64,000 nt of DNA from the NCBI GenBank assembly GCA_951802425.1, contig OX637805.1:2170001-2234000 (forward strand). The letters are read 5' to 3'. The position numbers were made by a program, and so were the translations under genes. Positions 1-11,176 of this stretch are shown piece by piece. Numbering within the stretch: the stretch's first letter is position 1; every line of letters begins with the position of its first letter. The notes beneath the pieces are model-generated. The model worked only from the letters and a program-made list of their open reading frames with translations, was not told the origin of the DNA and made no database searches. This DNA comes from Clavaria fumosa. Lineage: Eukaryota > Basidiomycota > Agaricomycetes > Agaricales > Clavariaceae.

Positions 1-155
1 TTGTCAAATTTGGCCGCAAGGATTCCACAATCAAGAATAGACTAGAATTTCAGTTTGCCACAAGACATTTGATTAGTATCAGGCAAGACGACTGCTAAAC
101 TCTCAGTACGGCAATCCAAAGAAAAAAGCGATCCAACTATTTAATTCTCAACACC

Positions 156-1455
156 TCACTCCTGGGCACCCGGCTGACTGACAAGCCCACCAGATGGGCC
201 GCCGCCGTTGGCCCCCGCTTTAGACACTTTGTTCTTATCTCGCTTGACCTTGTTCCCTTTCTTATTCTTCCTTTCAGCTGCGCCACCATTCACGCCGGTC
301 GCCCTGCTTGCTTTTCCCATATCGCCCCCACCCTCAACAGTAACCGGGCCGCTCTCCGGGCCTTCCGCGGACTCGGGAGTCGTCGACGTCTGCTGGGATG
401 GCAGGGACGGGGAAGGCGGAGGTTGCTGTTGGATGAGGTGTTGCGGCATCGCGGGGTAAGTATACGACGCGAAAGGCACAGCGGGGAAGCCGCCAGGCGG
501 AGGATGCATAAAGTATTGCAGGACAGGGAGGTTTCCGTTGGAAGGGGCGCCGTTGCTCTCTCCAACGCCGTCTGGACCATGCGGCGGGGGTGGGAAGCCG
601 GGAGGGAAGTAGTAAGGATAGAAAGGACCGTCGTGAGGCGGCGGGGGCGGGTGTGGTGAGAACGTATGCATGGAAGGTGCGTTCGGCGGTGCGCCCTGGT
701 TCGGGTGCACCCACTCGACTTCGGAAGGGTGGAAACTAGTCGTAGGGGCTGAACAAGCGGTAATGAGGACCATGCAAGAGACGAAGCAACGAGATGAGAG
801 TCGCACCTATCTGGTCGGTTTGTGCTTTTTGCTTGCGCTTGTACGGCCCGCGCTTGATACCTATCATGCGCGCTTTCCGCCGACCATCGACGCACGTGTC
901 TGCGATAGCATACTTGACACAACGATCGCAGGGACGGATGTCGTCGCAGCGCTTGCACGCGGCCGCGCAGTTCGTGCACTGCGACATGATTCAATACTAT
1001 GCGTAGACAGGGAAATTGTTCATCACTCACAGCCATTTTGACCTGCCTGCGCTTCGGGCGGCTGGGTGCCGGAGGCGTAGTCGGCTGGTTGAACTGCGTA
1101 AAGCCTAGAACACCCCAAGGTGATCCAACGACAGTCACAGCTGGTGATGGACAGCCTTACCTGGAGCAGAGGGTGGGGGCGGTGGTGGATATGCATACAC
1201 AACGCCTGGAGGCCCAAAAGGGATCAGAAATGGACCGCCGGGGGCATTCTGGCCGCCTTCTCCTTCTGCAGGGGGCGCATAGGCAAAGAGGGGCGGGTAG
1301 GCCCCCCCAGCAGGAAATGTCCCATTGAAATACGATGGAAAGGGGGAGAGTTGAGCTGCTTGCGACTGTTCGTTCGGCCCTGCGTTGGGAGTCGCGTTCA
1401 TAGTGCCCGTTGACCCTGCTGGAATGTTGGGTGACTTGGGCGCTTCGGTAGACAT
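156..1455 (-). CDS. Zn2Cys6 fungal transcription factor, 4 exons
   Basis: Nuclear DNA-binding regulator with a fungal binuclear zinc cluster. Spliced by eye: exons 1455-1161, 1104-1031, 978-807 and 748-156, with introns of 56, 52 and 58 nt, all GT-AG. The result is one frame of 377 aa. The N-terminal ~100 aa are Pro/Gly/Ala rich and disordered. At about residues 115-165, basic KRRQVKMA leads into CTNCAAACKRCDDIRPCDRC and a further Cys, giving six spaced cysteines, followed by the basic block GIKRGPYKRK. Splicing creates the first cysteine codon exactly at the exon 2/3 junction, which supports the model. The C-terminal ~200 aa are Pro/His/Tyr rich and end in a Lys-rich tail. The start at 1455 has TTACC just before ATG. 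The target genes are unknown. Family membership is confident; the specific function is not claimed. Confidence 0.85.
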
Positions 1456-2521
1456 GGTAAGTGGATTGAATCAGAGGAATGACTCGCTGAAAGTTGGGGT
1501 GCTTGTGCTGAATACATAGTTTAGGCCTCTCAACGACGATGCACGATGAAGGAGGAAGGAAAGGGAACTGCATGCTGCGCCACGGTTTCATAGGGAGATA
1601 CTCACTCCGATTGAAAAACTCGTACTTCCGCCCACCGGCGATTCTGGCGGACTTGAATGCCACGCTTTCGGCACAGAAAAGGGCTTTCTTCCAAGTTCAC
1701 CAACACAGCCGTCGCAAGCTCGACAAAGCACGAGGTTGTGGTTGATTCGAGAGCGATCTGAACGTTGGGTCGCGTTGGTCGAAGGTGGAGTCGCGGGTAC
1801 AGCGTCTAAACCACGTGCGTGCGAGCCACCACAGTGCGAGCCACAACTGTGCAACCTTGGCTGTGCCTCAAGCAAGCAGCACTTTTTGTAGAACATTATG
1901 CAGATGGCTGAACTAGGGATAACAAGAATGTAGACAACTTGAAAGCGCAGTCAATCGTCATCCGGAAACCCCAATCGTATCAGGAAACATCAATTTTTTT
2001 AACAATTTGAGCTGATTTACATGATCCCCCAATCACTGCCAAGGCCTATCAGCCATGGGTCAATACCTTGTTGACTCATCAGGAAACCTCAAGTTGTCTT
2101 GATAGTCTTGGCTGCAAAAATCAAGTTAGTCAAGACAATTCAAGAAAATGGACCTATTTGATCAAGGACCCTCTGTAAAACAAAAACTCAAGTAATAGAC
2201 AAATAGAAGTTGAGTTTGACTAAATTTTGACTAAAGCTGTTTTTCATTCAATCCAGCAACTATGGAGTCATCTAATAGTCATGATATGAGTCCACTAACA
2301 GTCACCTCTGGTTCATGGGAAGTCACACAATAGTCAATGTGTAGTCAATGCATGGTCACATCATAGTTGCAATTGCAGAATCATCAGGCTCTAGTCATGC
2401 AGTCATCACTGATAGTCTGCTCATATATATACATGAGGGATATGTGCAATACACAGGCAGATAGCATCAATAACATGATAATATGAGCAACAACCTTATA
2501 AATCCTTAGCCTTGCCTTTGT
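1456..2521. other. Upstream region of the zinc-cluster gene, then non-coding
   Basis: The first ~450 bases are GC-balanced and should hold the promoter and 5' leader of the minus-strand zinc-cluster gene. From about 1900 the composition turns AT-rich and CpG-poor, like the decayed repeats further right. I see no gene here. Open frames opposite the zinc-cluster gene up to 1900 are shadows. Confidence 0.5.
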
Positions 2522-3130
2522 TAGTGTTGCCATGGTTCAGTGGAGTCCAGTGTGGTCTGGTTCAATCAGTTTTGTCCAAATGTGGAAAGCTGAGTGAAGC
2601 CAAACTGATTACAATGTGCTAAGTCATGGCTTGGTGCTAAAATGGAAATCCCAAGAAATCAAGCTGTAGCTCCTCAACTCAGCTGTGAGTCTCAAAGAAG
2701 AGGGTGCAGACACATTTGGGAGCATTGTCAGACTCACTTCCAGTCTTATTTTCAAGCTTGGAGGGGTTTTTGTAAGAACAGTTTTCTTCTATATATAGTA
2801 GCCACCTTATATAATTAACACTTACATAATTTGGGGGCAAATGAGCCACCTCATTTTTTTAATCATCCCCAGGCCACAACAACTTGTGGGCATTGCAGGG
2901 GTATTGAATGTAGTAAGGAGTGGGGATGGCAGGCCATGAGGGGATAGCAAAAGGGGGAATGAGCCAAGGAAAACATCATTAACTTCTTTCCTTCCAAAAA
3001 TGGATGTTAAACCATGGTTAAGTTGCTCAAAAACCACTCAAACTGGTAAGCTGAAGTATCAGCATGGTTTGGCTAAAATGTGGCTTGACTCATCAGTTAG
3101 CAGAAGTTGAACTGAACTGTGGCAACACTA
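2522..3130. mobile_element. hAT-type non-autonomous element (MITE), 609 bp
   Basis: Both ends carry the perfect 11-bp inverted repeat TAGTGTTGCCA / TGGCAACACTA. The flanks are a perfect 8-bp direct repeat, GCCTTTGT, at 2514-2521 and 3131-3138. An 8-bp duplication with TA(G)-starting termini is the hAT superfamily signature. The sub-terminal sequence has several GGTTCAG/CTGAAC-like words, as in the other hAT-like element at 21876. No transposase frame is inside, so it would be moved in trans. Confidence 0.85.
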
Positions 3131-3276
3131 GCCTTTGTGCTACAGAAGATAAGTTGGACTTGAAGAGGGGATAAGGAGAGGGGACTCACCACTTGAATTC
3201 TTAGCCTTGCCCTTGCACTATGGAAGATAAGTCAGACTTGAAGAGGGGATAAGGGGAGGGACTCACTGCTTGAACA
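3131..3276. repeat. Imperfect tandem duplication, ~73-bp unit
   Basis: Units 3131-3203 and 3204-3276 share the core AAGATAAG, then ACTTGAAGAGGGGATAAGG and GGACTCAC, differing by scattered substitutions. The hAT MITE sits at the left end of the first unit; its target duplication GCCTTTGT belongs to the unit. Confidence 0.7.
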
Positions 3277-5079
3277 AGAGCCTGTATCTCTTTCTCTGAG
3301 GGATGTGTTGAAGCTGCAAGGATGACAGAGACAAAATCTGATTGATTTGGTGTCAGTGGTAATGTGGTTACACATGGTGATGAGCTAAAATGCAGCATGA
3401 GAGTAGAGCTCTTTTCATAGTAGAGAGAACAGAGAGAGTTCAGGCACTCCAAACTTGGGCAAGGGTAGAGAATGCATGCAGCAACCCAACTACATATCAA
3501 CCACATGTTGGTTCATTATTGGTATTACCAGGTATGTTGCAATGTGAGTTTGGACTATTACTTGACTAAGTTCAGATCTGAGACTTTGAGTTGACTAACT
3601 GTGACTTCCAGTTGACTATTGGATGACTGACTTGACTAATTGTTTTTACAGAGAAGGACCTTTTGAGAAACCAAGATGAGTGAAATCAAGACATGTGCTT
3701 CATGGTTGAGGGGTGGGACACCCTTATGCTTCTCCTTTTGTTGTTTTTGAAACCTGAGCAGGTTCCAGTGGGTAAGGGTCTTCTTACTCAGGCTTAGCTA
3801 CATCTTAGGGACTGTCTCATCAGTATGGTGCAGAGGTTGGTTTGTTGATGATGTACAGGTTCAACCTCACTGGGGTCATTACATGACCCTGTCTGATCAC
3901 ATGATTCCCATCCCTGCTCCAGACTCTGGACTCTGAGCCAACTCCAAGATACTCCATCACAATTCCATTCCTCCACTCCAAACCCTCCTCAGACTCCAAT
4001 CCTGTACACCTTCAGACTTTATGGACTTGGTCCCAGACACTTTGCCTATGCTAGCACTATGTTAAAAACCTTAGTTGCAATGCTCAGCATCCATGGTAAC
4101 CACATATGACCATCTCCATGTTATTACTATGTCCAAGCACTAGCTGAAACCCTCCTTGATACTATGTACAGTACAATTTCTCATAATGAATACCACTTGG
4201 GCCAGGCAAAAACCTATAATTTATGAGGTATATTTGATAGTGAAAGATGTCATGTTTTGTGACATGTGTGACATTGCTGGTGGCATGACAACCATTCAAT
4301 CAACCATCACCCCCCAAATGCTTGTAAGCATAACCTGCTTCACCTTTTTCATCTGGCTCTTTGCCAATCAGGCATGAAAATGTTGCAGGGTCCACAACAC
4401 ATCTAAGGAGACCCTACTTCACTGGTCAAGCTTGCCTTCTCCAACCTCTCACACATCTGGATCATCTCAGCTGTGCTCAGCTTGGTATTGAGCCACAGCT
4501 TGCTCATGCCAGACTTGAGCAACAATCTCCTTGTCTCCACCTGGAAGCTCACACCCCGACTCTCTGACCTCTTTTTCTTCAATCAGATCCACCAAGTCAT
4601 CAAACATTGGTAAGGTACCAAAAACATGATTGTGATCTTTCAGCTGAGTGACTGAAAGCATAAGATCTGCTCCCAGTTGATTGCTTTGAGCAGTATTGGC
4701 ACAGGGGTGTGGGGTGCATTTCATATGTTTGCTTGGCCTGAGGTGAGCTGAAATTCCTTGATTGCAGTGTCATCATCCCCTTCAGCTGCCATGATTGCAG
4801 CCAACACAGGCCTCCAGCACTCATCATTATATTTTCTCTGAGACCATCTTTCAGGGCATCCTCAGCTTCAGGAAGAGTCATGTTAGTAAGTGCAAATTTC
4901 TGGATAATTTCTCAGGTGGCATCATCTTGATTGGACAGAGAAGGGTGGGGCTTTGAAATAGCAGGGATATGAAGAAAAATAGCCTTTGTATAGATGCACT
5001 TCTGGCACCACCTGTGCTTCTGCTGCCACTTGCCTGCCTGCCCTTCTGCCACCCATCCTCCTGCCCTCCTGCCACTCAC
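3277..5079. other. AT-rich region with no recognisable gene
   Basis: Only short open frames (under 100 aa) occur, with no motif I recognise. The sequence is nearly free of CpG, which fits long-decayed repeat DNA. Part of the left outer arm of the fold-back element that follows may begin here, from about 4920, but its partner arm was lost. Confidence 0.4.
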
Positions 5080-6301
5080 CCTGCTGCTCCTGCCTTGCTC
5101 CTGCCACCCCTGATCTGCACCCACTCCCTGCTGTGCTTGATATGCCATCACTCCCTCCTCCCCATTGCTGCCACTGTCACCAACAGCCCAACTCCCCACC
5201 ATTGGCCTGTGACCACTGTTGGGGGCTTGGGCTGTTGCTGCTGCTGTCATTTCTGTTTACCACACACTACCAGTTGCTGCAGGCTGTCATTATCAAGTTT
5301 ATTATTAATTTTATTACTGTATTACTGTAATATTTAATCTATTTCTACCTGAGGTTGATTACAATGGTGGGGGAACCCAGGCAAGTCAATGTTGAGCTGC
5401 TGTATTTATATGACATGCTTTGTGGCTGTGCAAATGCATGACATGACAGTGTGACAGGTAATACCACTGCACCCCTAGTGCACTTGTTGTCCAGGCTCCT
5501 TGTCCAGGCTCCTTGTCCTGGTGCCCTCCCCTGCAGTGTCTGTCATCTGCCCTTCCTGTTTGTTACCCAGCCCACCTGATTGTCCTGCCTGTTTCTGAAT
5601 GATTGCATCAACAACTGCATCAGAAACCACACACTGTACACCCTTGCCCCTGAAGGTTCACCTATCTTGTTTGTAAATTCCCAGGTGTGCCTGCAGCTTT
5701 GTGTCTAGCATACAAGAGTGCTGATAAATCCTGTCACCGCCACTGCCATCCATCCCTATTGCCCCCATCATGACCACCACCACAGCAATGGCTCCCAAAG
5801 TGCCAGAGATTAATATCCCAGATGTACCAATGTTTATGCAAGATGATCTGCACAGTTGGCTGGACATTGCCAAGGACCTGGTAACCCAATCAACATTACT
5901 ATGTCATGCATTTGCACAACCACAAAGCATGTTATAAATATAGCAGTTCAACATTGACTTGCCTGGGTTCCCCCCCCATTGTAATCAACCTTAGGTAGAA
6001 ATAGATTAAATATTTAATACAGTAATAAAATTAATAATAAACTTGATAATGACAGCCTGCAGCAACTGCAGCTGGTAGTGTGCGGCAACCAGCAATGACA
6101 GCAGCAGCAACAGTCCAAGCCCCCAACAGTGGTCACAGACCAGTGGTGAGGAGTTGGGATGTTGATGACAGCAGTGCAGTGGGGAGGAGGGAGTGATGGC
6201 ACTGCAGTGGGGAGTGGGTGTGGATCAGGGGTGGCAGGGGCAAGGCAGGAGCAGCAGGGTGGGCAGCAGGAGGGCAGGAGGGCAGGAGGGCAGGAGGGTG
6301 G
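5080..6301. mobile_element. Fold-back element with long inverted arms and a cargo loop (older relative of the palindromes at 44 and 51 kb)
   Basis: Bases ~5080-5460 and ~5880-6301 are inverted copies of each other. The outer arms are Ctg/Cct-rich (CTGCTGCTCCTGCC against GGCAGGAGCAGCAG). The inner arms hold TATTTATATGACATGCTTTG and its complement. The inner ~180 bp match the inner arms of the 1089-bp palindromes at 44086 and 51108, including AATCAACATTACTATGTCATG at the centre, while the outer arms differ. Unlike those copies, the loop is about 420 bp. The right arm ends abruptly where the Ty3 LTR begins at 6302, so that insertion or a later deletion removed the outer terminus. Confidence 0.75.
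5769..5936 (+). CDS. Small ORF in the loop of the fold-back element, 55 aa, unknown
   Basis: ATG at 5769 to TAA at 5936, starting MTTTTAMAPKVPEINIPDVP. The first ~37 residues lie in the unpaired loop and the rest reads into the right inverted arm. It could be a captured fragment of a host or transposon gene whose frame runs by chance into the arm. No domain is recognised and expression is unproven. Confidence 0.25.
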
Positions 6302-6932
6302 TGTCGCGGTCAATCCTAAATCTGGAGCTTTTTAAAGGTCGCAGTGAGGTCACGACAAGGTCGCGAGGGTCACGTGGATAGCTGATGTAAAGGCTCAACA
6401 AGGAGGTAGAAAGAGGTGATTTCTGGAGAATATCAAAGTCTAGGGAATACATGCTAAGTGTCTACTCATATATATACTGGAGTCCAAGACCATAGGAACG
6501 ATATCAATACAAGGTAGTAAGAGAAGACATACAATGGGAGCGATGGTAGGGAGGAAATGAAAGTATCTGGGCAACAATCGCGAAGTCGTCATGGTCCCAA
6601 GAAGGGAAGCATCGGTCAGCGGGGGAACGGGATAGTGGTACAAGGGCACCAGGGGAACAGGAAGCCGTCGTGGGAAGGAGATGGGGATGCCAAGGGGACG
6701 GGATAGCAGTAAAGGTGGGGCGCAGGAGAGAACAAGGTCATGTTAGGGATGGTCGCTTGATGGGCAATGTCAGGTGTCAGTCTGTCAATAGGGTGATGGC
6801 ATCCCGCTTGATGTGCCATCACATATTTGGGCCGTACTGTCGGTGGTGGTCACGTGAGTTCTCGTGACTTACTGATCATGTGACAGGTCACATGTCTGCG
6901 TCCTTTGAGGGTCACGTGATGTCGCCACAACA
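6302..6932 (-). repeat. 3' LTR of Ty3 element 1 (631 bp)
   Basis: Complete LTR, TG...CA ended on the minus strand. It contains a TATA-like CATATATATAC stretch near 6467 and several CACGTG/CATGTG words near 6850-6920. The inner border is the purine tract ending at 6933. Confidence 0.9.
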
Positions 6933-6943
6933 TATTCCCCTTC

Positions 6944-9900
6944 CTAAGATTTGTTCTCCTGAACAAACTCCGCAACGGCCTCCTTCGCGCGCGTGAGGTT
7001 CTCCAGGGGTTCCCAGGTATTTTCCTCAGGCGGATAGCCAACCCAGCTCACCAGGTACTGGACCTTCCCTCTCCTCTTCCTCTTGGCTAGGACTCGTTCA
7101 ACATCATACTGCTCACCTCCCTCTATGAGTTCGGGCGGTGGTCGAACAGAAGACAGGTCTCCTCGGAAGGGCTTGAGTAAGGTCTCATTGAAGACCGGGT
7201 GGATCCGCCAGCTCGGGGGAAGGGTGAGGCGATAGGCCAAGGTTCCTACCTTCTCCTCCACAGGGAAGGGGCCGACGAACTTAGGCCCAAGCTTCTTGGA
7301 GGGGAGTTTGAGGGGGAGGTTTCGCGAGTCTAAATACACTAGGCCACCTTTCCTATAGGTCTCCGGTTCTCGTGGGTGGTCGTCGTAAGTTGCGGAGTCG
7401 GTCGCTTGTCCCTTCCGCAAGACATCCCGGAGGTGGTCACGGGCAGCGGAAATTCGTGCGAGGAACTTGTCAGCGGCGGGTGTATTGAAGCTGGCGGGGA
7501 AATCGGGGATCGGGGCGGGGTCGAAGCCATGGAGAGCTGAAAAGGGGGTGATGTCCGAGTCGTGGATGGGTCGCGAGTTGAGAGCAAACTGGGCGAGGGG
7601 GAGCATGGCGGCCCAATCGGCCTGGTCTTCCTTGGTTAGTGCGCGAAGGACTACTTCTACCTCCTGATTGGCCCTCTCCACTTGCCCATCTGTCTGCAGG
7701 TGGTAGGTAGTGGAAGCAGCGGATTTGATGCCTAACTTATCGTAGACCTCGCGCATGAACTTGGAGATAAATTGGCCCCCTCGATCAGACACTACCTTCT
7801 CCAGAAGCCCGTAGTAGGTGTAGATTTTTTCGACGAGGATCGAGGCTGCTCCTTCTGACGTGAGTTCCTGGACAGTTGGGGCGAGGACAATGGTCTTGGT
7901 TAAGTAGTCTTTGATCACCAAGATCATGTCATAACCTGCGGATTCCGAGACAGGGCCAATCAAGTCCCAACCAATGACTTGCCAAGGTCGCGAGGGGATT
8001 GGGAGAGGGTGGAGGGGAGCCGGCTTTCGTCTGTGTCGGGGTTTGATCCTCAGGCAGACATCGCAGGCGATAACGTAGGCGCGGGTGTCCTTTTTAAGTG
8101 TGGGCCAGTACCAGTACTTCGCGACCGCAACCTGGGTTTTGGAGATCCCCAGGTGTACGGTAGTTCAAGCCGAGTGGTGGAGGTTGAGGATGTCTTTCAC
8201 GAGCGATGCTGGGACCCAGAGCTTCTTGTGTACCTGGAAGTATCCTTCCTTATCCTTCTCCGCTTCTTCTGGAGGGGTCCCCAGGGCCTGCTCGATCCTC
8301 AGCTTCTCCATTAGAGACAGGGTTTTGTTGACCTGGAAGAAGTGGTCCGGTAACAGAACTTGGGCAGGGCGGGGAGGTTGGTCATCGTAGTCAGGGTGTT
8401 GGGAAAGAGCATCAGCGGCGGCGTTCGACTTTCCGGAGCGAGGAACGATCTTGAAACGGAAGAGGGACAGGAACTGTCTCCATCGGTTCTGGCATCCATT
8501 GAGCGGGTTTGGCTTCCGGAAATATGAAAGGTTTTTATGGTCCGTATGGACCTCGAAATCCTGGCTGAGGAGGTAGTGTTGCCACTCCTCAAGCACTCTT
8601 ATCACCGCGAGGAGTTCCAGGTCGTAGACATCGTAATTTAGCTGGGCGTCCCAGAGCTTTGTCAATAGGCAGTCCACCATTCTCCACACTCCGTCCTGTT
8701 GCTGATATAGGATAGCCGAAGTCACGATCTCGCTGGCGTCTGTCTTGATCTTCCATGGCATTCCATCCTGTGGGATCGCGACCTGGACTGAATTCCTGAT
8801 TGCGTCCTGGATGTCATAGAATGACTTTAGCGCAGCGTCCGTTAAGTTAAATTCACCTTTGCCAGTGCAGGCATGGAGAGGGGCGGCAATCTTGGCATAA
8901 TTCGGAATGTACCACTGATAGTAACTTCTGAGGGCCGTGTACCTGCGTGCATCCTTGGCAGATTTCGGAATCAGCCAGTTGTCGATTGCTGAACACCTCT
9001 TCTCACTCTGCTTGATGGTTCCCTGCCGGATCTTGTTCCCGAGGAAAGTCACCTCCATCCGTTCGAATTCGCATTTCGCGGGTTTGACAGTCAGGTGATT
9101 TTCTTGAAGAACTTGGAAAACATGTGCGGTCAGGTCGCGAAGTTCTTCGCAGGTGTCGGAGCAGATGAGGATGTCGTCAATATATACGAAGACCTGGCCG
9201 GTGGCCACCAGATCCTTCAGGATACTGTCCATGAAACCCTGAAAGATTGCGGGGGCATTAGTCACTCCGAAAGGCATGACTCGACAGAGAAATTGGCCGT
9301 ATTTGCATATGAACGCTAACAGCTTCTTGCTCTCCTTCGATGCCCAGATATTGTTGAATCCAATCCGGATATCGATTTTTGAATAATACCGGAACTTCTG
9401 CAGGTGATCGTAGATGTTCCGGATGAGAGGGAGAGGGTAGGCGTTCTTGACCATGACTTCGTTTAGCCGTTTGTAGTCGACCACAGGCCAGAGCTTGTCC
9501 CCTTCATTCTTGAAAAAGAGAGGGCTAGCCCAGGGCGACTGACCTGGATAAATTCGTCCAGTCGCGAGGTTCTCGTCTAGCCACTTCTGGAGCTCTGCGC
9601 GGTAGGCCTTGGGTGTCAGGTAAATCTGAGACCGGTATGGACAGGCATCATTCCCTAGCTGGATGTTGATGTCGACTCCGGGATGGTGCGGGGGTAAAAC
9701 ATTGTAGAACTCTTCTCCGAATACTCGCGGAAAGAGAGTCGGCCAGTCGGGGGAGTCGTTCGCGATGACACGGACCACAGCACTGCAGGGAAGGTCATGG
9801 CAATGTCGAAATTCAAGGGAGCGAGTCCGCCAGTCGATGGTAGGATTGTGCTTCTGGAGCCAATCATTGCCTAGCACAAGGTCGAAGTCGGGATAGTCGC

Positions 9901-10291
9901 CCAGGTAGCACTCGATAATCTCGCGGTGTCCAAGACCGAATTCGACTGCGACCTTGGTGAAATGTGTGACGGGTCCTCGCGAGTTCGTGGTACCGTCTGC
10001 ATTCCTTGTGATCATCGGGGATGGGAGTCACTCCATGGGGAAACAGTTCCGATTGGCAAAACTGTGGTCCATGACTGAGGTTGTACTGCCGCTGTCAATA
10101 AGCACTTTCCCATGCACGGCTCTACTCGGGAAGGCGGGGGGGGGAGATTCAAACTCTGAATTCGAGTTGGGCTGTTTCTTGGCAGCCCACTATCTTCGTC
10201 ATCCTTAGAAGCAGTTTGGGAGACGAGTCAGAGACTGGCATTGTCGTGGTACTAATACAGGGGGGGGACTTAGGCGGGGAAGCTGCTTCCT
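6944..10291 (-). pseudogene. pol: pol of Ty3 element 1: protease, RT, RNase H, integrase, chromodomain (broken)
   Basis: One reading frame, shared with gag, encodes in order: a protease core LIDSGSTTS (near 10095); reverse transcriptase with VYIDDIL; RNase H with KTDASE; integrase with a zinc-binding CDVC, GWDLIGPV, VVSDRGGQF and TDGQVERANQE; and a C-terminal chromodomain YDVERVLAKRKRRG...YLVSWVGY ending at 6944. Breaks: in-frame TGA at 10028-10030 just after the protease, TGA at 8165-8167 between RNase H and integrase, and frame shifts between gag and protease, one at a run of eight C (about 10137-10144). At least the 8165 stop is explained by CGA to TGA. The polyprotein cannot be made whole, so the copy is dead, though the RT aspartates remain. 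Confidence 0.88.
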
Positions 10292-11176
10292 TCATTCCTC
10301 GCCTGCAGGAAAATCCTCCTTCGCCTCTTTCAGTGCCCCGAGTTCCTTATCCTTCACCTCGATGGTGTCGCGGAGCTGGGCCACCAGGGCCTCAAGCTCA
10401 TTGGTGGTCGTGGTCAAGGTGTCGTTGGCCCGGACATCGATCTGGGGAACTCGGGGGGGCTTACGAGGGAGTGGGCAGTTGCGTGCGAGGTGGCCGGGCT
10501 GCTGACAATTGTAGCAATTGCCGCACGACAGAATCCGGTCGACCTGCATTGCATTCGGGTCGTGTTGTGGGGGCGCAGAAGGTCGTGGGGCCGGGCGATT
10601 GGGTGGTTTGGCGTAGACGATCTGCCAGGCGGGGCACATGGCGTCGCAACATTCGAGCATCAAGTCGATGGCAAGGGCCTTCCTCTTCCAGGCAGAATAG
10701 TTGGGTGGAAGGGCGGCAGCAGCATAGATGCGATCGGTGATATTATAATTGAGGGTGGGTTCGAGGAGGGTGACGAGGAGGTCTCCGTGAGTTTGCTTGG
10801 AGAGTTTGGCCTTCGCGATTAGCTGGTCGAACTCTGTCAGGAACTCTTTTACCGGGCATTTACCTTGCTTAAGCTTTCCAAGCTTAAGGTAGGCATTCTC
10901 CTTCTCTACCAAGTCCGAAAACTTGGCATCCATGCTCCCTCTGAAGACAGCCCAGGTGGGGCACGAGGTGGGGGCCACAACTATCTTCTCGACCATGGAG
11001 TTGGCCCAATCTCTGGCATAGCCTCCACACATCTGGTTCAGGGCAAACAAAATTCGCTTTAGGTCCGTGTTGAACCTCTCTGGCTCCGCAAGGAAGAAGA
11101 CATTGAGCTGTCGAACGAAGGTCCAGTAGGCAATGCTACTTCCATCGAAGGGGGCAATAGTGAATCCGCTAGACAT
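10292..11176 (-). CDS. gag: gag of Ty3 element 1 (capsid plus zinc knuckle), 294 aa
   Basis: ATG at 11176 starts MSSGFTIAPFDGSSIAYW, the usual start of the capsid region in fungal Ty3 Gag. Near the C-terminus a CCHC knuckle CYNCQQPGHLARNC follows a Pro-rich linker. It ends at TGA 10292 in the same frame as pol. This start is chosen because it overlaps the stop of the upstream ORF (ATGTCTAG) and the capsid homology begins there. The frame is open further upstream to 11590, but that stretch is low-complexity Pro/Ser/Arg and overlaps the other ORF. Confidence 0.75.
   Translation of the reverse strand: MSSGFTIAPFDGSSIAYWTFVRQLNVFFLAEPERFNTDLKRILFALNQMCGGYARDWANSMVEKIVVAPTSCPTWAVFRGSMDAKFSDLVEKENAYLKLGKLKQGKCPVKEFLTEFDQLIAKAKLSKQTHGDLLVTLLEPTLNYNITDRIYAAAALPPNYSAWKRKALAIDLMLECCDAMCPAWQIVYAKPPNRPAPRPSAPPQHDPNAMQVDRILSCGNCYNCQQPGHLARNCPLPRKPPRVPQIDVRANDTLTTTTNELEALVAQLRDTIEVKDKELGALKEAKEDFPAGEE

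Noticed and set aside
290..1138. Long minus-strand ORF of 282 aa overlapping the zinc-cluster gene
   Set aside because: It is a frame shadow: only its first ~36 residues coincide with exon 2; the rest ignores clear introns and is low-complexity.
4467..4881. Overlapping minus-strand ORFs of 85-93 aa
   Set aside because: No motif, CpG-depleted context and several overlapping frames; not supported as a gene.
10137..10144. Run of eight C in Ty3 element 1 as a programmed frameshift site
   Set aside because: Other frame shifts and stops lie close by in the same copy, so ordinary decay explains it; an intact copy would be needed to argue otherwise.
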